Under the pieces are notes generated by a model. The model was not told where the DNA came from and did not search any database. It saw only the letters and a list, made by a program, of their open reading frames with translations. The translations under genes were made by a program, and so were the position numbers. Shown here one piece after another: positions 1 to 9,312 of a stretch of DNA of 25,011 nt. Source of the stretch: a virus. The stretch is from positions 1 to 25,011 of IMG/VR virus record IMGVR_UViG_3300025133_006759; one strand, 5' to 3'. Position 1 is the first letter of the stretch, and each line of letters opens with the position of its first letter.

Positions 1-2
1 CC

Positions 3-479
3 TTTATCTCGAGAGGTGCAAAGCCTATAGAAGTAGAAGGCATCACGAAAAACATAACAGCGCGTATTATGACTCTCGCTCAAGGAGGTCAAACGCTAAT
101 GAGTAAACGCGCAGGAGAGTACGCGCAAAGTGTCAAAGGCTCTCTGCTGATTAAGGACATCGGCAGATGGAGAATGAAAGGCGTGACACACTCTCTTCTG
201 CTGTATGCCGTATCGCACGACAAGTATCGACTATCGCCACCTAAAGAAACTGATAAGGTGAAAAGAGTACAAGCACCCGCACGCACTCCTGAAGAACAAC
301 GAATACGATTCTTTAAGGTCTGGATACTCCCCTATTTCTACCTTATCCTTCTTCGCGAATACCTAATGCTGTTTGCCTGGTATGAACACCTTCAAGGCGG
401 GACATATCTATATCTCGATGTGATATCAAGATACGTTTCCAGTGCTGTTCGCATTGTCCACTCTCTTTTTTATTACTGA
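3..479 (+). CDS. C-terminal part of class III adenylate/guanylate cyclase-like protein (5'-truncated by window edge)
   Basis: The reading frame is open from base 3, so the ATG at 69 is internal and the gene starts left of the window. The first ~85 visible codons match the end of class III nucleotide cyclase domains: a vEGITKNITARIM segment, then LAQGGQTLMS, then IGRWRMKGV followed by HSLLLYAV and a proline-containing linker (LSPPKETDKV). In the family this is the end of the catalytic domain that makes cAMP or cGMP. After the linker come a charged stretch and one strongly hydrophobic, aromatic segment (about bases 325-400) that could be membrane-associated. The last 54 bases overlap, in antisense, the end of the phage gene at 426-1133, so one of the two C-termini may be non-native. 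This is more likely a cellular gene than a phage gene, suggesting a host/phage junction at about 300-480, but a phage-borne copy is not excluded. Confidence 0.6.
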   Translation, partial: FISRGAKPIEVEGITKNITARIMTLAQGGQTLMSKRAGEYAQSVKGSLLIKDIGRWRMKGVTHSLLLYAVSHDKYRLSPPKETDKVKRVQAPARTPEEQRIRFFKVWILPYFYLILLREYLMLFAWYEHLQGGTYLYLDVISRYVSSAVRIVHSLFYY

Positions 480-1133
480 AGCTAGCGTTAGGGCTAACTC
501 TTCTCCTTGGTCCACAAATGTAGAGACCACAGCGAGGTCTATCTCGTCCCATTGCTCTCTCGTGGCTAATAAGCATTGACGGAGAAGAGTCGCAGGGCAG
601 GCCTTCGATTTTCTTTTCTCTTTGAACATCTTCTTTAACGCTTTAAGATCAACATCGTCCCAGGTGTCGTCTTCATGGAAATCAGGATCATCTAGTGCTC
701 CCTTGACCCCATCTAGCGCCTCTTGGATTCCCTTGAGGACGCTCTCAGGGTAAAAAGCATCTTTCCGTTTCTTAGATACGGCCTTCGCGAGGGCATTTAA
801 GGTCAATACGACATCCAAGTGCTCACTGCAATACTGTTGAGGTGTATCCTCAAAATCAGCGTCGTTTAAGCGATACAGTGATGCCGAAAATGAGCCTTTA
901 CTGACACCCTCTTGCTTTAGAATGACGCTCTTTACCCAATTAAACACGACATCTCCGCCGTGTGCTTCATACATGTCACACGCATCCTCTAGGTGATGAG
1001 AGTGCATTACTAAAGAAGCGTGTGCCTTCTTCACCTGATCATACGACACTTCTGCTCTTATGAGCGGAGTGGGAACATCCCCACGGAAGTGTGCAAGTGC
1101 GTGCGCTCGGACACGATAAGGGACTTTAATCAT
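426..1133 (-). CDS. Hypothetical phage protein downstream of portal
   Basis: A 235-aa protein I do not recognise. It is mostly acidic and charged, with a Lys-rich patch near residues 170-180 (KEKRKSKA) and no predicted membrane segment. ATGs exist at 1139 and 1133. The second is preferred because the GAGAGG Shine-Dalgarno sits at a workable distance from it and almost touches the first. The gene overlaps the end of the portal gene by 8 bases, so it is translated with it. The position after the portal suggests a head-associated role (scaffold, head-completion or virion protein), but nothing in the sequence proves this. Its 3' end overlaps the convergent cyclase-like ORF by 54 bases. Confidence 0.75.
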   Translation of the reverse strand: MIKVPYRVRAHALAHFRGDVPTPLIRAEVSYDQVKKAHASLVMHSHHLEDACDMYEAHGGDVVFNWVKSVILKQEGVSKGSFSASLYRLNDADFEDTPQQYCSEHLDVVLTLNALAKAVSKKRKDAFYPESVLKGIQEALDGVKGALDDPDFHEDDTWDDVDLKALKKMFKEKRKSKACPATLLRQCLLATREQWDEIDLAVVSTFVDQGEELALTLASVIKKRVDNANSTGNVS

Positions 1134-2541
1134 TATCATTCCTCTCGGATGTGCGCTCCGCTACAAACGATTGAATGTACGCATTGTCCATAATGAAAGA
1201 CCCCTTACCGTCCGGCAGAGGCTCTAAATCATACATAGCACGAACCTCGTCAATGGTCATGAAGGACTTCGCCTTTTGGATGTCCATTTTGAGCTGGTCC
1301 TCAATCGCGACCATGTCCAAGCCTGTGAAGACGAGCTCAAAACGTGGATCTAAACCATTGATCACATACTGATTTAACCAACGTTCTATAGCTCTCAATA
1401 AAGGCCGCAGTCCCTTTTCTTTTGAGCTCACGATCTTATATGAAGGCGTGGTTTGATTCATTGAGTGCGTTACGCCCTCTTGTCCGAAATCGAAACCCAC
1501 CTCCGCAGGGTCGATTTGGTAGATGCTGCACAGCTGTTTAATGTTGTAATGTATCCACTGCTGAAACTCCATCTCCCGATTAGATGTGCTCAAATTCAGA
1601 CTCTGAATGTCCTCATTCGCATCCGGGTCTAATTGAATCAGGGGTGTCTTCTTCGCGTTGTGCGACCCCGACAGCATGGAGTAAAACTCTCTGCGAAACG
1701 CTCTAAATAGTTGTGGGTGCATCTTGGTCTTTACAGCGACGATCCCAGAGACAGAGATCCCATTTGTAAAATTGCTCGCGTTGTAAACCTCCGCATTCAA
1801 AAGATGCGTAAGGATCCCGACAATCTCTTCGAGCTCAGGATATCCATATCCCCGATACTTTAACTCGCTCCTGGGTCTTCTAATCCCAAAACAGAGGTCC
1901 CTCGCATTAAACTCAGCCTTCACCTTATTGTTCAACACCTGCACAAAGTGAATACCTTCAGGGTCGCGGTATCCAACCTCGCGCTCGCCCTCTGTTAGTT
2001 TTGCTCTGCGAATCGTAGAGGAGTCCACATTCATAAACCCTGCAATACCTCCAACACGACTCCTGATAATCTCGAAACACGCTTGGTCATAAGTCAAAGA
2101 ATCCCGGACCAGCATCCTCAAAAAGACCTCGAAATTGTTCTCAAAAGATATACGAGGGTCTCCACAAGAGAGCATAAACTGATAAATTTCCTGAATCGTT
2201 GCAATATCTTCAGGTGTAGGTATCGCTGTCCTGTCTTTTAAACGAACCTGAAACCCAATGTCGCCTCCTGCCATCGCAGGTCTCGCAAACTCCGCTACCT
2301 GGTTTACTCTCGTCTGGAGTATCGCTGCGATGAGCGGCACACGAGTCATGGCTTTTAATTGCTCGTAGTTCAGCCCTCTATGAGGCTCCGCGTTATTGGC
2401 CCCGTCTTCCGCCATGAAAGCATTCGAGAGGTCCTGATTAGAGTATTGATACGACGCAGGTTCAGCAGGTGCCTTGTCCGGGGCAGGGAGCGCCTTATTG
2501 AGGCTGAACCAGCCTCTCACCTTTTGTAATGCTGTTGTCAT
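1126..2541 (-). CDS. Phage portal protein
   Basis: A 471-aa protein with the features of HK97/SPP1-type portals, the dodecameric ring at the capsid vertex through which DNA is packaged. Visible features are an N-terminal segment that samples successive repeats (LKAMTRVPLIAAILQTRVNQVA), a central part with LKYRGYGYPELEEIVGIL, corresponding to the YGxSPLE-type motif of portal proteins, and a stem-like LCSIYQIDPAEVGF motif. The C-terminal MTIDEVRAMYDLEPLPDG resembles the 'T.NE.R...gl.p..gGd' ending common in this family. Length is normal for the family. The start ATG at 2541 follows the end of the deaminase gene with a 4-base ATGA overlap (2538-2541), so the two are coupled. Confidence 0.88.
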   Translation of the reverse strand: MTTALQKVRGWFSLNKALPAPDKAPAEPASYQYSNQDLSNAFMAEDGANNAEPHRGLNYEQLKAMTRVPLIAAILQTRVNQVAEFARPAMAGGDIGFQVRLKDRTAIPTPEDIATIQEIYQFMLSCGDPRISFENNFEVFLRMLVRDSLTYDQACFEIIRSRVGGIAGFMNVDSSTIRRAKLTEGEREVGYRDPEGIHFVQVLNNKVKAEFNARDLCFGIRRPRSELKYRGYGYPELEEIVGILTHLLNAEVYNASNFTNGISVSGIVAVKTKMHPQLFRAFRREFYSMLSGSHNAKKTPLIQLDPDANEDIQSLNLSTSNREMEFQQWIHYNIKQLCSIYQIDPAEVGFDFGQEGVTHSMNQTTPSYKIVSSKEKGLRPLLRAIERWLNQYVINGLDPRFELVFTGLDMVAIEDQLKMDIQKAKSFMTIDEVRAMYDLEPLPDGKGSFIMDNAYIQSFVAERTSERNDND

Positions 2542-3098
2542 GAGGGGTCCCTTTGGAATGGCGAGTTAGATACGTCCCTCGTAACTTGAAAAAGAGGGAG
2601 AGGAGGCGTTATTAGGTCTTTGTAGTCAAATGATTCAAGGTCACCGTCTATGATCTTAACATTCACACTATGTTTCCTCAACGTGTTAAGGCCGTTATCC
2701 GTATCATACACGCCACCGACACATATCACACACTCTGCACCTACTTGTACAATCGCTTTAGCACATATTCTGCAAGGTTCCCCATTAATGATGAACCAGG
2801 AACCCATAAGTGAAGTCCCTAAGCGCACAGCATTATATATTGCGTTCTGTTCTGCGTGTACACACCCCACCTCAAGTTTCTCACCGCTCGTAATGCCTAG
2901 TAGTTCGCGACTACATAAGGCTTTATCTCCACACACAGATGTCCCTCCGCGAAGCCCTCCATTATACCCTTCACTTAAAATCACATTAGATTTAGGATCT
3001 ATAACGACACACCCGAACTGTCTCCTGAGGCAAGGAGACAGCGCCGCTAAGGAGAGACAATTCTGGATTCGTTGCTGTATGTGTTTAGCCTTCAACAA
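2538..3098 (-). CDS. dCMP/cytidine deaminase family protein
   Basis: A 186-aa zinc-dependent deaminase of the ComEB/T4 dCMP deaminase type, which would convert dCMP to dUMP and so feed thymidylate synthesis. The catalytic HAE is at residues 81-83 (HAEQNAI) and the other two zinc ligands are in PCRIC (C109, C112). Upstream are the substrate-loop GYNGGLRGG and extra cysteines (C56, C62) typical of dCMP deaminases. No ATG is available. The start is a TTG at 3098 (or the adjacent TTG at 3095), which lies inside the end of thyX after a TAGGGAT ribosome-binding-like stretch and gives the usual N-terminal spacing to SPCLRRQFGCVV. The tail after residue 150 is specific to this protein. It sits directly after thyX, matching a shared dTMP pathway. 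Confidence 0.87.
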   Translation of the reverse strand: MLKAKHIQQRIQNCLSLAALSPCLRRQFGCVVIDPKSNVILSEGYNGGLRGGTSVCGDKALCSRELLGITSGEKLEVGCVHAEQNAIYNAVRLGTSLMGSWFIINGEPCRICAKAIVQVGAECVICVGGVYDTDNGLNTLRKHSVNVKIIDGDLESFDYKDLITPPLPLFQVTRDVSNSPFQRDPS

Positions 3099-3786
3099 GA
3101 ATCCCTAGACCGTAAACTATCTCTAAGGTCTCAGGAAAGATATCTTCCATGTGAAGACGCATCGCCTTCGCGACCTCTTGTACTTCAGGTTGCGCGTGCG
3201 CGTCTAACCTCAGTTTCAGAAACTTGATATAGTTATGTAAACTCCCTGTCATCCAAAATGTACTGTACAAGTTCTGTGGGAGTATAGCTCGCGCTTGTTC
3301 ACGGCAAACCCCACTATCTAACAATAACTTATAGGCTTGATAGGCTTTGTTCGTTTGTTCTGTGTACCACGCGACTAACGAGGCGTTATGGTCTACCTCC
3401 GCGCCGGTGCTGCACTGTAGATTTCTCTTAGACTGCGCTCTGAATCGCTGTGGGATATGAAATTCGATACAATTACTCGTGTATCTTCGTGACACCTCAT
3501 TATATGAGAATGTGCGATGTCTCATTATCTGAGATCTGATATATAGTGGACATTTGATACGGAACGTGATCGTAGAGTGCTCAAAAGGACTCGTGTGCTT
3601 TTCTTTTATCATGAAAATGAGTAACTTTTTATCTCTAACACTTAACTTTTCGACGGACGCGAGGCCATCAAGATCCTCTAAGAAAGAAGCTCGTGCGGCG
3701 AGTGCTGCTCTCCGGTCATCTCCCATCCAATCAATCAATGAGACCTCGCCGATGTCATCATTGTATATACCTATGGCGTTTATCAT
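3085..3786 (-). CDS. thyX: Flavin-dependent thymidylate synthase ThyX
   Basis: A 233-aa enzyme that methylates dUMP to dTMP using methylene-tetrahydrofolate, FAD and NADPH. The diagnostic ThyX signature RHRxxSxNExSxRY is complete at residues 89-102 (RHRTFSYNEVSRRY). It is preceded by the FEHSTITFRIKCPLYIRSQIMR region that binds flavin and dUMP. A C-terminal LKLRLDAHAQPEVQEVA segment corresponds to the conserved LR...aQ.EI helix. Length is typical. The ATG at 3786 overlaps the stop of the upstream 84-aa gene as ATGA (3783-3786), indicating translational coupling. Together with the dCMP deaminase just downstream it forms a two-gene thymidylate module inside a late-type operon. Confidence 0.96.
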   Translation of the reverse strand: MINAIGIYNDDIGEVSLIDWMGDDRRAALAARASFLEDLDGLASVEKLSVRDKKLLIFMIKEKHTSPFEHSTITFRIKCPLYIRSQIMRHRTFSYNEVSRRYTSNCIEFHIPQRFRAQSKRNLQCSTGAEVDHNASLVAWYTEQTNKAYQAYKLLLDSGVCREQARAILPQNLYSTFWMTGSLHNYIKFLKLRLDAHAQPEVQEVAKAMRLHMEDIFPETLEIVYGLGILVEG

Positions 3787-4037
3787 TTAATGATATTCTC
3801 CGAGATGGCCTGAATACGCTCTTCTAAACGCGCAACAGCAGTCATAATCTTATGAACGTCGCGCTCAATACGCTGTAGCGTTTTGTCCTGTTGTTGAACA
3901 GTGTGCTCTAGTTGCTTCACCCTCGTGCGGAGCTCCGTAACCTCTCCATGGGCTGCCGCCTTCTCTTTAGCGAACTGCCAAAACGTATATACAAGGCCCA
4001 CTATCGTCGCGAGTTGTGTAATGGTCATCTGGTCCAT
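3783..4037 (-). CDS. Small coiled-coil protein with N-terminal hydrophobic helix (possible lysis or membrane protein)
   Basis: An 84-aa protein. Residues ~5-23 (ITQLATIVGLVYTFWQFA) form a hydrophobic helix. The rest is a heptad-rich coiled coil (VTELRTRVKQLEHTVQQQ, then MTAVARLEERIQAI). The ribosome binding site AGGA lies eight bases before the ATG at 4037. This layout is seen in XhlA/holin-accessory proteins and in i-spanins, but the family cannot be assigned from sequence alone. The gene is the third of three small membrane-type genes between the tail fibre and thyX, which is why a lysis role is worth considering. Confidence 0.75.
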   Translation of the reverse strand: MDQMTITQLATIVGLVYTFWQFAKEKAAAHGEVTELRTRVKQLEHTVQQQDKTLQRIERDVHKIMTAVARLEERIQAISENIIK

Positions 4038-4086
4038 GATGTGTTCCTACTCTCTAAATAAGAATAGTATACACCGTGTTAAGTAT

Positions 4087-4515
4087 TTAACGTACCACAA
4101 AATATGTAGGGACAGTAAGTGCGACAACGCCTAAACCCACTGCCACATACTTCGTTATACGACTAACTCTTTGTTCACGTTTAAGTTTCTTTTTCAGATC
4201 TTCTGCCTGTGCTTGTAACAATTCAATATACGTTTGGATATCAAATTGAGTCTCATCACAGTCGAGATATGCCCGTCGGAGAGCTTGTTCATTGTCTTCT
4301 GCTGCCTGCTCTAAGACATAACTACACACACCCTCTGCGCCCTCTACCAAATTCTTCACCGTAATGTAGTCCTTCGCCAACAACAAAACACCATTATTAG
4401 AAGCGACAACGCCTATACGCATCGGTGTACCTTTGACAACACCACCAGGGATCTTAATCTCAGTAATAGAATGAACCGAGAGGAGCAGAGGAACAAGTAA
4501 GGAGACTAAGGACAT
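4087..4515 (-). CDS. Hypothetical membrane protein: signal-like N-terminus, coiled coil, C-terminal TM
   Basis: A 142-aa protein. I chose the ATG at 4515 rather than the upstream in-frame ATG at 4587, because 4515 has an AAAGAGAT ribosome binding site and begins a clean signal-like segment (MSLVSLLVPLLLSVHS). The middle holds a small beta-rich stretch and an acidic helix. Residues ~98-118 are a charged coiled coil (LLQAQAEDLKKKLKREQR). The last ~18 residues (YVAVGLGVVALTVPTYFVV) are a transmembrane helix. It overlaps the end of the preceding small membrane gene by 10 bases. Function is unknown. With its neighbours it could form a spanin/holin group, but no lipobox is seen. Confidence 0.72.
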   Translation of the reverse strand: MSLVSLLVPLLLSVHSITEIKIPGGVVKGTPMRIGVVASNNGVLLLAKDYITVKNLVEGAEGVCSYVLEQAAEDNEQALRRAYLDCDETQFDIQTYIELLQAQAEDLKKKLKREQRVSRITKYVAVGLGVVALTVPTYFVVR

Positions 4516-4829
4516 AAGATCTCTTTTTCTAGGGCTATGTAGTCCTCTACAGCTTTTTGAGCACTCCCTACGCACATCGGCTGACACGTCTCAAAAGTAC
4601 AGTCCGATATGCCTTTTAACTTTAGGCGCTGACGCTCAACGTCACACGCTATAAACTTCTCGCGCTGCTGTACGAGCCCTGAGATCTCATCCGCGCACAT
4701 CTCGTGCTTAGGAGTGAAACCTACATAATGCCCAATACGGTAGCCGACCATTGTGACAGCCAAAAGTATAAACCCTATAATAGTGTATTTAATAGGATTT
4801 CCGCTTATTATACTGGGCATCTGGAGCAT
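4506..4829 (-). CDS. Small membrane-anchored Cys-rich protein
   Basis: A 107-aa protein. It has one N-terminal transmembrane helix (about residues 13-33, KYTIIGFILLAVTMVGYRIG) and a polar C-terminal domain with seven cysteines, several paired (CTFETCQPMC), suggesting disulfides in the periplasm or on the cell surface. An AAGGA site lies eight bases before the ATG at 4829, 13 bases after the fibre stop codon. The topology (N-in, C-out) matches i-spanins and other envelope-acting phage proteins, but I do not recognise the family. Confidence 0.72.
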   Translation of the reverse strand: MLQMPSIISGNPIKYTIIGFILLAVTMVGYRIGHYVGFTPKHEMCADEISGLVQQREKFIACDVERQRLKLKGISDCTFETCQPMCVGSAQKAVEDYIALEKEILCP

Positions 4830-4842
4830 GTATGATCCTTAT

Positions 4843-7800
4843 TTAGATGATGAAGTATTTTACACCGTTACTTACGATGGTTATCGAATTGTACTGTGTC
4901 GCGATATCGAAGGTGGCTGCCGCGTCAATGTCGGTTCCTCCTCCATTTATAGTGACGGTACCGGTTCCGATATTCTTAATATCGTATTGGAACCCATTAG
5001 GGAGTGCTGTCGCAGCAGGAAGCGTGACTGTAATAGTGCCCGTAGCGGTATAGATCTCTCTAGTCGCGTTTACAGGAGGCGTCGAGAGAGGTGCTGTCGC
5101 GCTCAGTCCAGTAACCTCTACAGGAGCGTCAGGCAGGTCAGAGACGATAAAATCAGCGCCGTCGTACGTTACACGGATATACGCTTTGCCGGGGTGAACT
5201 GTGACGGCGTTCGTGTATGTCGTACCGTCACCGATAACTTTGAAGTTCTCATTACCCGACGTTGCATTGTCTTCGAGGATAAACCTGCCCTGTTTAAGCC
5301 TTCCAAGTGTAAACGTCCAACCAGCATATAGACCGGCGGCGGGGGGCATCTTGACAGTAATATCGTTATTAGTATTCCCTGTAAATGTAATCCTCTGATT
5401 CCACGCAACGGCTGAAAGAGCGACTGAAACGGTAGTCGTATTCGTTACATATTCTTTCTCTAGGCTACCTTGATTCTCGACAACCCATGTGGCTTGGCTA
5501 GTCACATAGGTACATCTAATAGTGTCCCCTACAGGGTCGAAGGTTACGCTGGTTGTAGAACCCGTGTCGTTAGAGGAGGCTCTACGCACCTTCTGTGAAG
5601 TGTTCCCTGTCAACGTAATAGGGCCTTCAGCGAGGCGTGTCAGAAACACAAGGTCCCCATCGCTAGGGGACGCCGGCATAGTCACGGTTTGGGAGGTCGC
5701 GAGATGATCAAAGATATGATGATACCCGACCTGTGCGGTAATTGTGTTGTTGCTCGTTGTGTAAGCGATTGTCGGGTTGCTTGGCGAAGAAGGGAGATTC
5801 AGAAGTTGCGAGCCATCTATTTGAGGAAGTCCAACGGTGTTACCGATAGTCTCAAGGAGTGGGATATCACCAGCTGCCGTTCCGACATTTAGATTCGCGG
5901 CAGTGCCTGTGGCTTGGCCGAAGATATACCAGTTTGTACCGTTCCAACGAACAGTCATCTGTTGGTTATTGTTAGTCAGTATATGACTACTCGCCGCAGT
6001 GCTCCCATAATTTACGAGTGTCCCTCCGTCTCCGGCATTCTGGCGGATGTCGAGTAAACCAGCGTTCTCCCTGCTTACAATCACGGTATCACCATCGCTC
6101 AAAAGGGACGATGCTGGGAGAACAATAATAACCGTTGTCCCCGATCCATAAGTGAACCAGTACGCTTCGTTTTTTTGTGAGGCTATGGATGTTGTAGTCA
6201 CCACGTTTACATCGAATCCCGACATGGGGATACCGGTCAATTGTGAACCATCAACAGCAGGTAGTTTAGTTTGCGCTGTTAATTGGACTACTTGATTTGC
6301 AGCGGTTCCAACGTCTAAATTCGCAGCGGTTCCAGTGGCTTGATCGAAGATGTACCACGCCGAGCCATTCCATCGGATTGTTAGTTGCTGATAGTTGTTT
6401 TGAAGCGTCACACTGGCGGCTTGCGTTGCCCCAGAGTTGACAAGCGTTCCCCCATCCCCAGAGTTCTGCGTGATGACGAGCTCTCCTGCATTGGCCCTCA
6501 CGATCACCAACGTATCCCCCACTGCAAGGGTAGAGCCTAGAGGTAACGTCACTGCAATAGAAGATCCCGACGCAGCAGTATACCAATATGCTCTGTTTAT
6601 CGTAGGTGAATGTGTTGTCGACATCGAGGTAAAGACGCTAAGGCCGGAGAACCCTCCCGACTGATCAACCCAAGAGAGGACCCCATTGGCGTCGGTCTCG
6701 AGGACTTGATTTACTGCCCCCACCGCAGCAGGTAGGGTAAGTGCGTAATCAGTAGCCACAATATTAGGAGATTTAATCGCGATATAATTAGTGTCATCGA
6801 TATCATTGATACGAAGCTCACCAGAGTTCGTGTCACCCTTTACAACAACGGCTCCAGTTCCGTTTGGTTGGAATGAGATGCTCGCATCGGTCTCCTGCGC
6901 GACAAGACTCTCTAGTGAATTGGGGCGCTCAACAACCCATTTGTACATTGGAGTTTGTGTGGTTTTAAAACAATAGGCTACAATTTTTATGAAAGTTCCG
7001 GCGGTCACTTCAAGAGATGTCGTTGATTGAGAGAGGTGTGATCCACTTGCGTCTTCAATAGTGTCGTTCGCATCACACGCTAGCGTTAAGGTACCTGAAC
7101 GCGCACGACCGAACCACATCTCGATCATTGATCCGTCGCCCGTTCCGCCTCCCATGTTGTCTGGTAGTAACGTAGTAGTTAAGCGTGGGAGTGTCAGCGA
7201 GAATGTGTTCGTATTGTCCGCCCACTGGTATACGGTGAGCCCGTTCAGAGTAGGCTCACCAACACCCCCGGCTGTGTAACTGTTAGAATTATATATATGC
7301 TTCATCCGTCGAGAGGCTGCCGCCCCGTCAGCGCCGTCATTACCTGCGGGTCCTTGTGCTCCTGCGGGTCCTTGTGCTCCATCGTCCCCATCATTACCTA
7401 CGGGTCCTTGTGCTCCTACGGGTCCTTGCGCTCCATCGTCCCCATCATTACCTACGGGTCCTTGTGCTCCTACAGGTCCTTGTGCTCCTACGGGTCCTTG
7501 CGCTCCTTCAGCGCCATCATTACCTGCGGGTCCTTGTGCTCCTGCGGGTCCTTGTGCTCCTGCGGGTCCTTGTGCTCCTGTTGCTCCTCCAACAACCGAT
7601 TTCTGACTAAGGTTATTAGCCGCAGATCCTGCATTAACAGTCTCTGCGGCAGCATCACTAATGTTTAATGTACTTGTATATTCATTCTCCCCATTAGTTG
7701 TGGGGTATGTCATAATAGTTGCTGCATTATTTACATCATAGTCTGGATTTAAAACAACATTATGAACGACACTCAACCTACCTTGGTTACACTGCATCGC

Positions 7801-9303
7801 TGTATTATGTGAAGAGTGCAATAAATAGTTACCTGACCCTATGTTTGTTGATCCCATGCACACAATTTGTCCCCACGCATCTCCACTGCTCCCTATTCCT
7901 GTCCATACTTTATGATTCCCGTTAGTCATGGTGTTCGACTCTACCGTAACCTCCAGACCATGCCAGATTTGAATAGAGGAGCTCCATGAAGAGATCACAG
8001 CATTGTTTACGACAGTATTCCCTTTCCCTCCTATAATAAGTATCCCGTTATTAGCTGCTTCTTCGACAACATTAGAGTGAATTTGTACTCCTGTGCATCC
8101 AAACGCGGAGTCCCCTGAATAAGGGGACGCGCCTGTCGCGAGATAGATCCCACTTTCCAATGTCCTGTACGTCTTGTTCCCATATATTTGTCCGTTGGTA
8201 CAGTCTTGGACCCTTACCCCACGAAGACAGTATTCTACAAAGCAATTAGATACTTGGACATCTGAACACGCTTCTATACGGGTCGCTCCACCATTAGATG
8301 TATTGTTACCCGCCCAAACGAGAGCTTGATCCGTTTGATTTTTTGATCCGTCGTGATCTACAACATTACCACTAGACCCACAACGCACAAACCGCACATC
8401 TGAGAGGATGACGTTTGTACAGTCTTTAGCATATACTCCATATTTCGCAGTATCTATAGTTAGGGCGCGGAACTGAAGCCCTGCTGCCTTATTCGTCATA
8501 TAGAAACAGTCACTAGTGATTGCTCCCGCTGTAACAACGACCTCAGAACGGGACACACCCACAAAGGACAGTGAGCCTGTCCAAGCAGTCGTATCTTGTG
8601 TATTGAACGTATGTGTACCGGCTTGAAGAAAAATTGTAGTGTCTGTGGTAGCGTTCGCCGCAGAGAGCGCGTCACTTATCGTTGTAAAAGGGAGATTCAT
8701 ACTCCCGTCCCCAACAGATCCCCCAGGATAGTTCTGCTCTACATCAACATATATCACTTGATGGGCGAGAGATGGTGAAATCGTCGGTAATCCTGTGAGA
8801 TCCGTGTATAATCCTGAAGTCGCGACTGTAGCGAGTGCTGTAGAAGTCCAATTCGTACCGTCTCCTATAATAGCGTTACCAGCAGTAGGAGTGAGTGCCG
8901 CGATATCTGAACTCTCCGAGTTATCCACAACATCAATCTTAGACCCTGCGAGTGTGCCTCCCATATCAGCATTGATGATTAGGTGATCGCCTACGCTCAT
9001 CGCGAGCGTGGCGTATGTCCCTGCAACAGAAACATAATATACCTCGCCCTTACCTGCGTTAGTTAAACCTGCGCCTGTTGCAGACACTAAACCTGTACTA
9101 GCGTCGAACTGCCCCTTATATGACATACCGCCTATGACACCTGCGGCAATGCGCTCGGCAACGGTCAACGGTGTCATTACGAGACTATCACTGGTTCCTG
9201 TCGCGGCTTCAGCACTTGTGGCGATTCGGATCTTACCTGCAGCGGTCTCCGTCGCGTCAGAGACTGTGGAAGCATCTCCAAGTGGGATAAAATTGATGCT
9301 CAT
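4843..9303 (-). CDS. Large tail fibre/adhesin with beta-helix and collagen-like domains
   Basis: A 1486-aa virion protein, probably the receptor-binding fibre. Residues 1-170 are a tail-attachment-like region. Residues ~180-560 form a right-handed parallel beta-helix of the pectate-lyase/NosD type: it opens with [12 protein letters not shown], then [16 protein letters not shown], and carries many short N/V/G-rich rungs. Residues ~572-661 are a collagen-like (G-x-y)n stretch built of [12 protein letters not shown] and GNDGDD units. Residues ~884-1026 and ~1027-1171 are two homologous modules, each ending in DGSQL(T/L) and containing TLVN, RWNG and WYIF motifs. A last domain with DG-rich repeats follows. 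The ribosome binding site AGGA lies eight bases before the ATG at 9303. Beta-helix domains in fibres often bind or cleave surface glycans. No catalytic residues can be assigned here. Confidence 0.9.
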   Translation of the reverse strand: MSINFIPLGDASTVSDATETAAGKIRIATSAEAATGTSDSLVMTPLTVAERIAAGVIGGMSYKGQFDASTGLVSATGAGLTNAGKGEVYYVSVAGTYATLAMSVGDHLIINADMGGTLAGSKIDVVDNSESSDIAALTPTAGNAIIGDGTNWTSTALATVATSGLYTDLTGLPTISPSLAHQVIYVDVEQNYPGGSVGDGSMNLPFTTISDALSAANATTDTTIFLQAGTHTFNTQDTTAWTGSLSFVGVSRSEVVVTAGAITSDCFYMTNKAAGLQFRALTIDTAKYGVYAKDCTNVILSDVRFVRCGSSGNVVDHDGSKNQTDQALVWAGNNTSNGGATRIEACSDVQVSNCFVEYCLRGVRVQDCTNGQIYGNKTYRTLESGIYLATGASPYSGDSAFGCTGVQIHSNVVEEAANNGILIIGGKGNTVVNNAVISSWSSSIQIWHGLEVTVESNTMTNGNHKVWTGIGSSGDAWGQIVCMGSTNIGSGNYLLHSSHNTAMQCNQGRLSVVHNVVLNPDYDVNNAATIMTYPTTNGENEYTSTLNISDAAAETVNAGSAANNLSQKSVVGGATGAQGPAGAQGPAGAQGPAGNDGAEGAQGPVGAQGPVGAQGPVGNDGDDGAQGPVGAQGPVGNDGDDGAQGPAGAQGPAGNDGADGAAASRRMKHIYNSNSYTAGGVGEPTLNGLTVYQWADNTNTFSLTLPRLTTTLLPDNMGGGTGDGSMIEMWFGRARSGTLTLACDANDTIEDASGSHLSQSTTSLEVTAGTFIKIVAYCFKTTQTPMYKWVVERPNSLESLVAQETDASISFQPNGTGAVVVKGDTNSGELRINDIDDTNYIAIKSPNIVATDYALTLPAAVGAVNQVLETDANGVLSWVDQSGGFSGLSVFTSMSTTHSPTINRAYWYTAASGSSIAVTLPLGSTLAVGDTLVIVRANAGELVITQNSGDGGTLVNSGATQAASVTLQNNYQQLTIRWNGSAWYIFDQATGTAANLDVGTAANQVVQLTAQTKLPAVDGSQLTGIPMSGFDVNVVTTTSIASQKNEAYWFTYGSGTTVIIVLPASSLLSDGDTVIVSRENAGLLDIRQNAGDGGTLVNYGSTAASSHILTNNNQQMTVRWNGTNWYIFGQATGTAANLNVGTAAGDIPLLETIGNTVGLPQIDGSQLLNLPSSPSNPTIAYTTSNNTITAQVGYHHIFDHLATSQTVTMPASPSDGDLVFLTRLAEGPITLTGNTSQKVRRASSNDTGSTTSVTFDPVGDTIRCTYVTSQATWVVENQGSLEKEYVTNTTTVSVALSAVAWNQRITFTGNTNNDITVKMPPAAGLYAGWTFTLGRLKQGRFILEDNATSGNENFKVIGDGTTYTNAVTVHPGKAYIRVTYDGADFIVSDLPDAPVEVTGLSATAPLSTPPVNATREIYTATGTITVTLPAATALPNGFQYDIKNIGTGTVTINGGGTDIDAAATFDIATQYNSITIVSNGVKYFII
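7321..7590 (-). repeat. Collagen-like G-x-y coding repeat in fibre gene
   Basis: An 18-base unit (minus-strand sense GGTGCTCAAGGACCCGCA-like, encoding GAQGPA) is repeated with GNDGxxGA interruptions. Codons differ between copies at third positions, so the repeat is under protein-level constraint rather than a fresh duplication. Slippage between units would change fibre length. Confidence 0.9.
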
Positions 9304-9312
9304 ATGGAAGTC

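Noticed and set aside
2650-3108. 152-aa plus-strand frame
   Set aside because: Antisense to the dCMP deaminase, which has a complete zinc site; the opposite frame has Pro/Thr/Ser-rich shadow composition.
4516-4587. Upstream ATG extending the 142-aa membrane protein
   Set aside because: The extension is Arg/Cys-rich, lies within the preceding gene and would bury the signal-like N-terminus; the ATG at 4515 has a better site.
4753-5331. 192-aa plus-strand frame
   Set aside because: Lies antisense to the fibre C-terminus and the Cys-rich membrane gene; Arg/Cys-rich shadow composition.
7356-7610. Possible CRISPR or tandem array in the region of 18-base repeats
   Set aside because: Repeat lengths are multiples of three with codon-position variation and no unique spacers; it is coding for collagen-like sequence.
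7297-7668. Plus-strand frame with GSLCS repeats
   Set aside because: It is the antisense image of the collagen-like G-x-y codons of the fibre gene; no ribosome binding site or independent motif.
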